Positions 8,187-12,534 of a stretch of DNA of 12,534 nucleotides are shown here, piece by piece. Under the pieces are notes generated by a model, which had not been told where the DNA came from, searched no databases, and saw only the letters and a list, made by a program, of their open reading frames with translations. The stretch covers positions 1-12,534 of the forward strand of contig DATLBY010000220.1 in the NCBI GenBank assembly GCA_035526665.1. The letters are read 5' to 3'. The stretch comes from DATLBY01 sp035526665. GTDB lineage: Bacteria > Acidobacteriota > Terriglobia > Bryobacterales > Bryobacteraceae. Made by a program: the position numbers and the translations under genes. Numbering within the stretch: position 1 is the stretch's first letter; each line of letters begins with the position of its first letter.

Positions 8187-9674
8187 CTAACCGCGCGCCG
8201 AAGGTGGCAATTCGGCTACCAGGCGCAAAGATACGGATAGTTCGTCCAACTGAAAGTGCGGTTTCAGGAAGGCTACGGCCCGGTAAACACCCGGCTTGCC
8301 TGGAACCTCCGAGACCTCGATGCGGGCCTCACGGAGGGGATGTTGCGCTTTGACGGCCGCGGAAGCGGTATCATCCGGCGTCACGTAATTCGTGATCCAT
8401 TGATTCAGCCATCGCTCGCAGTCGGAACGTGACATGAAGCTGCCGAGTTTGTCGCGCATCATCGCTTTCAAATAATGCGCAAAGCGCGAGACTGCAAAGA
8501 TGTAAGGCAATTGCGTGGAGAGCCGCGCGTTGGCATTGGCCGCTTCCTTGTCGTACATCTTCGCCTTTTGAGCGGATTGAACACTGAAGAAGGCCGCGTA
8601 ATCGGTCCCCTTGCAGTGGACCAGCGGAATAAATCCGAGATCGGCAAGTTCCTTCTCACGGCGATCTGTAATGGGCGCCTCCGTGGGGCACTTCATCGTG
8701 ACGTCGCCTTCATCGGTGTAGAAGTTGTGTACCGGCAGGCCTTCGACCAGCCCGCCACCCTCCACTCCTCGAATGGTGGCGCACCAGCCGTAATTGGCGA
8801 ATGCCTGGGTCAGGCGGCCGCCGAGCGAGTAGGCTGCATTACTCCAAACGTACTTCGAGTGATCGGAACCGTCGACATTTTCCTCGTAGCTGAAGCCGTC
8901 GACCGGCTTGGTGTCTCTTCCATAGGGGAGGCGCGCCAACGTCCGGGGCAGGCATAGTCCCACGTACCGGGAATCTTCTCCTTGCCGGAAGGATTTCCAC
9001 TTGGCGTATTCCGTAGTATCGAAGACTTTGCCCAGATCGCGCGGCGCATCGATTTGGGTAAAGCTCTCGATATTGAAGAAATCAGCGCTCGCGGCTGAAA
9101 GAAACGGGGCATGTGCCGCGGCGGCGACCTGTGAAACGCGCTCCAATAACTCAATATCCTCCGGAGCCTTGCCGAATTCGTAATCGCCAATGAGAGCAGC
9201 GAAGGGCGCACCGCCGAAGATACCGAATTCTTCCTCGTATACCTTCTTGAAGAGAGCGCTCTGGTCGAATTCGGCGGCACGCTGCAGATCGCGCAGCATG
9301 TCCTTCTTCGACACGTTCATTACTTTAATTTTCAGCTGTGCGCTCGTCTCGCTCTGGTCCATCAGGTGCTTCAATCCCCGCCAAGTGCCTTCCAGTTTCT
9401 GGAAGGTGGGGTGATGAAGAATCTCATTCAGCTGAATGGAGAGAAGGTGATCGATCTGCGCGATGCGGGCATTGATCATGGCCTCCGCATCCTTGGAAAC
9501 CGTCATCGAGCCTTCCAGCACCTGCGAGACGAACTCCTTTACCAGATCCTTTCCGCGCTCCCGTGCCGCGGGATCGCGAGCAAGCCGGCCCTCTTCGACG
9601 ATCTGATCGAGCAGGCCGGTTTCTACTGTTTGGCTGGGTGCAGCGCCGGCGGGCGCCTTTTGCGGATCACTCAT
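8187..9674 (-). CDS. tssC: TssC (VipB), large sheath subunit
   Basis: 495 residues, normal for TssC. Seen: ARINAxxDxLLSxQLNEILHHPxFQKLEGTWRGL-like region at about 68-102, the central DYEFGKAPEDIELLERVSQVAAAAHAPF stretch, and FNIESFTQIDAPRDLGKVFD. The highly conserved RYVGLCLPRTLARLPYG follows, then FSYEE and the C-terminal FAVSRFAHYLKAMMRDKLGS with PGVYRAVAFLKPHFQLDEL. Known: TssC pairs with TssB to polymerise the contractile sheath, and its N-terminal helix is the ClpV recognition site after contraction. The ATG overlaps the tssB stop by 8 bases (ATGAGTGA) and is served by GGGAGG at 9680-9685, 5 bases upstream. Coupling with tssB would give matched amounts of the two partners. Confidence 0.97.
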   Translation of the reverse strand: MSDPQKAPAGAAPSQTVETGLLDQIVEEGRLARDPAARERGKDLVKEFVSQVLEGSMTVSKDAEAMINARIAQIDHLLSIQLNEILHHPTFQKLEGTWRGLKHLMDQSETSAQLKIKVMNVSKKDMLRDLQRAAEFDQSALFKKVYEEEFGIFGGAPFAALIGDYEFGKAPEDIELLERVSQVAAAAHAPFLSAASADFFNIESFTQIDAPRDLGKVFDTTEYAKWKSFRQGEDSRYVGLCLPRTLARLPYGRDTKPVDGFSYEENVDGSDHSKYVWSNAAYSLGGRLTQAFANYGWCATIRGVEGGGLVEGLPVHNFYTDEGDVTMKCPTEAPITDRREKELADLGFIPLVHCKGTDYAAFFSVQSAQKAKMYDKEAANANARLSTQLPYIFAVSRFAHYLKAMMRDKLGSFMSRSDCERWLNQWITNYVTPDDTASAAVKAQHPLREARIEVSEVPGKPGVYRAVAFLKPHFQLDELSVSLRLVAELPPSARG

Positions 9675-10191
9675 TAGAGCCTCCCTCGCGCGGTCCGACT
9701 TCGCCCTTTAATTTGTTCAGCTTTTCTGTGTTGCCAACCGCCTCGATCAGCAACTCATCCAGCTTGTCGTTGCCCTGCAGGCTTCCCCGGAGGTCGGAAA
9801 GTTTCGTCCGGAGATCCAGCAGCTCCTTGAGCGGCTTCACCTGACGGGCGACGTTTTCCGGTTCAAAATCGTCCATGCCTTTAAAGTGAAGATCCACTTT
9901 GAGCTGCGGCGCATTCGAGTCCTCGCTCAATTTGTTCTCCACGCTGAAAGCGAGATGGGGCTTCATACCCTCAAGCACGCTATCGAAGTTATCGGGATTC
10001 ACCTCGACGAACTTCCGGTCCCGGAGACGCGGGAGGGGCTGCTCGGGCATCCCTGTGAAATCACCGAGAACTCCCATAACGAAAGGTAGTTCTTTGAGTT
10101 CTATCGCATCACCGACTTCGACGTCGTAGGTGACATGCACCCGCGGCGGCCGGACCCGGTCGAGTTTGTGTTGTGTGCTTGCTTTTGCCAT
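9667..10191 (-). CDS. tssB: TssB (VipA), small sheath subunit
   Basis: 174 residues, the usual TssB size. Seen: the N-terminal HKLDRVRPPRVHVTYDVEVG at 8-27, LKELPFVMGVLGDFTGMPEQ at 32-51 (the family hallmark GVLGDFTG), and LRDRKFVEVNPDNFDSVLEG. A charged helical C-terminus holds LRTKLSDLRGSLQGNDKLDE. Known: TssB forms the sheath with TssC, and its N-terminal helix binds TagJ in systems with that protein. It is the first gene of the minus-strand operon. AGAGGA at 10200-10205 lies 8 bases before the ATG and sets the start. The operon promoter should lie in the region upstream. Confidence 0.97.
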   Translation of the reverse strand: MAKASTQHKLDRVRPPRVHVTYDVEVGDAIELKELPFVMGVLGDFTGMPEQPLPRLRDRKFVEVNPDNFDSVLEGMKPHLAFSVENKLSEDSNAPQLKVDLHFKGMDDFEPENVARQVKPLKELLDLRTKLSDLRGSLQGNDKLDELLIEAVGNTEKLNKLKGEVGPREGGSNE

Positions 10192-10494
10192 ACAAGGGTT
10201 CCTCTAAATACTAAAAGTGTAATCTGATTGGGAATCGTATCACTGAAGGGAGCCGCGGTGCTGATTAATCCGCCGACTGGGTGCTGGCGAGGAGTGTGCA
10301 TGAGTTACTCGACAGTTCGAACGCTTCGATCGCTCCGCCTTTGTAAGCGGCCAATTACGCGATAATACTACTGCCCCTACACTACTGATGGGCATAGACA
10401 GTGTATTACCCAACAAATTTGGCCCGGACGAGGTCGAGTATATCCACGCCCCTCAGATGTGTCAAGCCTGAAACATCTCCTTGTCGCGGCAAAA
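10192..10494. other. Divergent intergenic region, probable promoter of the tssB operon
   Basis: About 300 bases with no convincing gene. It lies upstream of tssB on the minus strand and carries the tssB ribosome site at its left end. I looked for sigma-70 and sigma-54 (GG-N10-GC) signatures on the minus strand and found only weak, unconvincing hexamers, so I name no promoter. A perfect 7-base inverted repeat (ACATCTC at 10473-10479, GAGATGT at 10496-10502) straddles the right border, where the insertion-sequence remnant begins. The region is visibly more AT-rich than the flanking genes, as expected of regulatory DNA. Confidence 0.5.
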
Positions 10495-10745
10495 TGAGAT
10501 GTCCTATTAGAGCAAAGTAGAAATGTCCTACTGACGGGGTGGAGCCTGCGAGTTGGCTATCCAAGGACAACTGCTCATGACACAGAGCGATCGGATCGAT
10601 TGGTAGCCCTAAAAAAGGCGAAGGACAAGAAGATTACCCAGCGGCAGGCAGCCGGGGAACTGGAGCTGAGGGAGCGGCAGGTACGGCGCTTGATCGCCAG
10701 GCTGCGAGTGGTTGGAGACCAAGCGGTGATCCACGGGCTGCGAGA
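10495..10745 (+). mobile_element. Decayed left end of an insertion sequence
   Basis: Seen: two near-identical 11-base direct repeats 24 bases apart, a short leader, then the first part of a transposase-like reading frame that breaks off near 10745. No right end, catalytic domain or target-site duplication can be found before tssK begins at 10815. The layout (repeated ATGTCCTA motifs before a helix-turn-helix transposase start) is what one expects of a transposase-binding terminus. From memory, the protein start resembles transposases of the ISNCY/IS1202-like group with a DDE domain, which are common in Acidobacteriota. The group assignment is tentative. The exact right border is uncertain; homology-like sequence stops around 10743-10746. 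Confidence 0.6.
10496..10530 (+). repeat. Pair of 11-bp direct repeats at the IS end
   Basis: GAGATGTCCTA at 10496-10506 and GAAATGTCCTA at 10520-10530 differ at one position and are spaced 24 bases start to start, about two helical turns. This is consistent with two binding sites for the transposase on the same face of the DNA. They lie 47 bases before the remnant transposase ATG. Confidence 0.6.
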
Positions 10746-10746
10746 C
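10577..10746 (+). pseudogene. Transposase remnant, N-terminal helix-turn-helix only, frameshifted
   Basis: ATG at 10577 reads MTQSD, then the frame closes at a TAG (10604). Shifting by one base after codon 5 continues as DRLVALKKAKDKKITQRQAA, then a helix-turn-helix (RQAAGELELRERQVRRLIAR) and the transposase-type phrase GDQAVIHGLR. A single deleted base near 10592-10593 (GATCG GATCG) explains the break, because 23 rather than 24 bases separate the ATG from the LVALKK codon. Beyond HGLR the similarity I would expect (a GRPSNR-like continuation) is lost, and the remaining ~25 codons to the stop at 10816-10818 are Pro-rich and unlike a transposase. The DDE catalytic part is missing. It cannot encode an active enzyme. 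Confidence 0.65.
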
Positions 10747-10814
10747 GGGAATTTTAGCAGTGTCCCTCGGCCGCCTCCTAATCCTCCTGTAGCCATTTGT
10801 GATACTTTGAGCCA

Positions 10815-12170
10815 ATGAAACAACTGCAGCCTGTGATTTGGATGAAGGGCACTTTTCTGAGCCCGCAGCACCTCCAGACGCAGGACCGGTTCCTCGAAGA
10901 TGCGCTGCAATTTCAACTGGAATCGCTCACGTTTCAGCCCTGGGGTTTCGCCTCCCTGCAAATCGATCAGGAGGCGCTTGCCGCCGGATCATTCGCGATC
11001 GCCAGCGCGTCTGGTATGTTCGCCGACGGTCTGCTATTCGATCTGCCCGCAGCCGATTCTCCTCCGCCGTCCCTGCAACTGGCCGATTGTTTTGAGGCCG
11101 ATCAGAACGAGCTTGAGGTGTATTTAGCGATTCCGCCGCAGCGGGAGCGCGGCCTGAACGTCTCCCTGGCGCGGCACGACGCCGATACCCGGTACCTGGC
11201 CGAGATAGCCATGCTGCGGGATGAAAATTCAGGCCTCACGGAAAAGCCGGTGCAGGTGGCGCGCAAGAACTTCCGGTTGCTCGCAGCCGACCAGGCGCAG
11301 CACGGTGTCTCCGCCCTTCGCGTGGCTACCGTGGTTCGGACACCGGCCGGGACTTTTCAGCTAGACTCGAAGTTCGTTCCCCCGCTGCTGAACATCAGCG
11401 CAAGCGACTGGCTGATGTCGATCAGCCGGCGTCTCGTGGAAATTTTAGCTGCTAAAAGCAGCGTGCTGGCAGGAACAAGACGTCAGAAAAATCTGAGCTT
11501 GGCCGATTTCGGGACCGCGGACATCGCAAATTTCTGGCTCCTCTATACGATAAATTCCCATTTCCCGGCTCTGCGTCACATATTTGAGGTGCGGCGCGGT
11601 CATCCCGAGTACTTGTTCCAAACGATGTTGGCGCTGGCCGGCAGCCTCACTACCTTTTCGACCGAGATTCACCCACGCGACCTTCCCAAATACGATCACG
11701 ACCGCCTCTCGGCCTGCTTTACGGAGCTGGACGAAAAGCTGCGTCTGCTGCTGGAAACCGTTGTCCCCAGCAATTTCGTTTCTTTGCCGCTGAAACTGGT
11801 GCAGCCGTCGATTTACGCTACCTCCCTCTCGGATGAGAAATACCTGAATGACACTAAGATGTATCTGGCGGTGGCAGCCGACATGAATGAAGGCGACCTG
11901 ATCGCCAAGACTCCGTATTTGATCAAGGTGTGCTCGGCGAATCACATCGAGCATCTGGTTCGCCAGGCGCTGCCGGGAGTACCGCTTACCCACGTCGCCC
12001 GGCCACCCAGCGCGATTCCCGTGAAGCTCAACCAGCAGTACTTCAGTTTGAATCAGTCGGGTGTGGCCTGGGAAGCGATTGTACGCGCGCGGAACCTGGC
12101 GGCGTATGTTCCGGGCGACTTCCCGTCACCGCAGATGGAACTCATTATCCTGCTGCCGCACGCTCGCTGA
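10815..12170 (+). CDS. tssK: TssK, baseplate-to-membrane-complex connector
   Basis: 451 residues, full length for TssK/ImpJ/VasE. Seen: the N-terminal shoulder signature PVIWMKGTFLSPQHLQTQDR at about 6-25, LTFQPWGFASLQIDQEAL, and the middle LLNISASDWLMSISRRLVEILAAK block. Next come FWLLYTINSHFPALRHIFEVRRGHPEYLF-like helices and LAGSLTTFSTEIHPRDLPKYDHD, and the C-terminal domain with KYLNDTKMYLAVAADM and GVPLTHVARPPSAIPVKLNQQYFSL. Known: TssK trimers bind TssF/TssG at the baseplate and the cytoplasmic parts of TssL/TssM. It is the only plus-strand gene, divergent from the rest. No Shine-Dalgarno is visible before ATG 10815. The ATG overlaps the stop of an insertion-sequence remnant frame. Its usual partners tssL and tssM do not follow. 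Confidence 0.95.
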   Translation: MKQLQPVIWMKGTFLSPQHLQTQDRFLEDALQFQLESLTFQPWGFASLQIDQEALAAGSFAIASASGMFADGLLFDLPAADSPPPSLQLADCFEADQNELEVYLAIPPQRERGLNVSLARHDADTRYLAEIAMLRDENSGLTEKPVQVARKNFRLLAADQAQHGVSALRVATVVRTPAGTFQLDSKFVPPLLNISASDWLMSISRRLVEILAAKSSVLAGTRRQKNLSLADFGTADIANFWLLYTINSHFPALRHIFEVRRGHPEYLFQTMLALAGSLTTFSTEIHPRDLPKYDHDRLSACFTELDEKLRLLLETVVPSNFVSLPLKLVQPSIYATSLSDEKYLNDTKMYLAVAADMNEGDLIAKTPYLIKVCSANHIEHLVRQALPGVPLTHVARPPSAIPVKLNQQYFSLNQSGVAWEAIVRARNLAAYVPGDFPSPQMELIILLPHAR

Positions 12171-12534
12171 TTCTGACAAATCCGCCGGATACGAGTAGAA
12201 GCAGCGCCCTGGCAAACTCTTCCGGCGCGGTGTCGGGATGGACGACGGATTCCTGCTTGAGCATTCGCAGGTGATCCAGCCCGGTGCGCACGCCGTCGCA
12301 GCGGCTTACCAGGTGTGCCAGCCACGGCTGGATTTCGGTTTCCATGCTAAACGGGAAATCAACCTGGAGGACATAATTCTCTGCTGCCCAGTCGCCATTC
12401 TCCAGCTTGTGGAGGATCCGCAGCTCCGCCCCGGAGGCAGCCGCCAGCGGATAATTCAGGACCATCTGGACGCCTGCGCTGGTGAGTGCCGCAGCTTCCC
12501 ATTCCAGCAGCCACTCCGTCTCGTCGCGGCCGGT
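12145..12534 (-). CDS. Unknown protein, C-terminal 129 residues; 5' part outside the window
   Basis: An open minus-strand frame enters from the right edge and ends at TAA 12145, overlapping the 3' end of tssK by 26 bases tail to tail. No stop interrupts it, and its third codon positions are G/C-rich, like the neighbouring genes. Visible content: WLLEWEAAALTSAG near the edge, then alternating strand-like stretches (AELRILHKLENGDW, NYVLQVDFPFSMETEI). The last ~50 residues (LVSRCDGVRTGLDHL to ALLLLVSGGFVRIS) resemble the spacing of a small winged-helix module (CDG-x-RT, then EF, then GGF), seen at the C-termini of various enzymes. I do not recognise the family. It is not TssJ, TssL or TssM. The ATG at 12465 is probably internal, since the frame stays open upstream to the edge. 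Confidence 0.65.
   Translation of the reverse strand, partial: TGRDETEWLLEWEAAALTSAGVQMVLNYPLAAASGAELRILHKLENGDWAAENYVLQVDFPFSMETEIQPWLAHLVSRCDGVRTGLDHLRMLKQESVVHPDTAPEEFARALLLLVSGGFVRISERAAAG

Noticed and set aside
10321..10400. Possible sigma-54 or sigma-70 promoter for the tssB operon
   Set aside because: TTGGCC and TATTAT-like words occur on the minus strand but with wrong order or spacing, and no GG-N10-GC pair was found; too weak to call.
10575..10961. 128-codon minus-strand frame over the IS remnant and tssK start
   Set aside because: It crosses both the transposase remnant and the conserved tssK N-terminus on the opposite strand, and its translation looks random.
11445..11993. 182-codon open frame antisense to tssK
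   Set aside because: It lies wholly inside the conserved tssK gene; its translation shows no recognisable domain, and such frames are common opposite GC-rich genes.
1..12534. CRISPR arrays, tRNA or rRNA genes, effector/immunity pairs
   Set aside because: No regularly spaced repeats, no tRNA or rRNA-like sequences and no toxin-like or PAAR/VgrG-like frames were seen; almost all of the window is taken up by T6SS structural genes.

Overview
The window is most of a type VI secretion system (T6SS, contractile-sheath subtype i) structural locus from a bacterium of moderately high GC. Ten protein-coding genes are supported, plus one broken insertion-sequence remnant. The host is probably a soil-type Gram-negative. 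The broken transposase and the style of the T6SS proteins recall Acidobacteriota (Solibacter-like), but that is only an impression, because nothing here is a phylogenetic marker.

Layout. From about 10.2 kb leftward on the minus strand runs one tightly packed operon: tssB, tssC, hcp (tssD), tagJ (impE-like), tssA, tssE, tssF, tssG and clpV (tssH). ClpV is cut by the left edge after 586 residues. Junctions are stop/start overlaps or gaps of 3 to 15 bases, except tssC-hcp, whose 76-base gap holds a stem-loop. Several genes have strong Shine-Dalgarno sites (tssB, tssC, hcp, tssG, clpV). tagJ and tssA have no clear one and look translationally coupled. tssE and tssF start with GTG.

From 10192 to 10814 lies a 623-base divergent intergenic region. 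Its left half should hold the operon promoter, though I could not identify one firmly. Its right half (about 10495-10745) is the decayed left end of an insertion sequence: two 11-bp direct repeats and the first ~55 codons of a helix-turn-helix transposase, frameshifted after codon 5 and cut off. The remnant reading frame ends in an ATGA overlap with tssK, the only plus-strand gene (10815-12170). tssK is followed not by tssL/tssM but by a convergent minus-strand gene of unknown function, which overlaps its 3' end by 26 bp and leaves the window on the right.

How the parts work together. TssB/TssC form the contractile sheath around the Hcp tube. TssE, TssF and TssG build the baseplate, and TssK links it to the membrane complex. 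TssA caps and primes tube/sheath assembly. ClpV disassembles contracted sheath, and TagJ is an adaptor between sheath and ClpV in the systems where it has been studied. tssJ/L/M, vgrG, PAAR and effector genes are not in this window.
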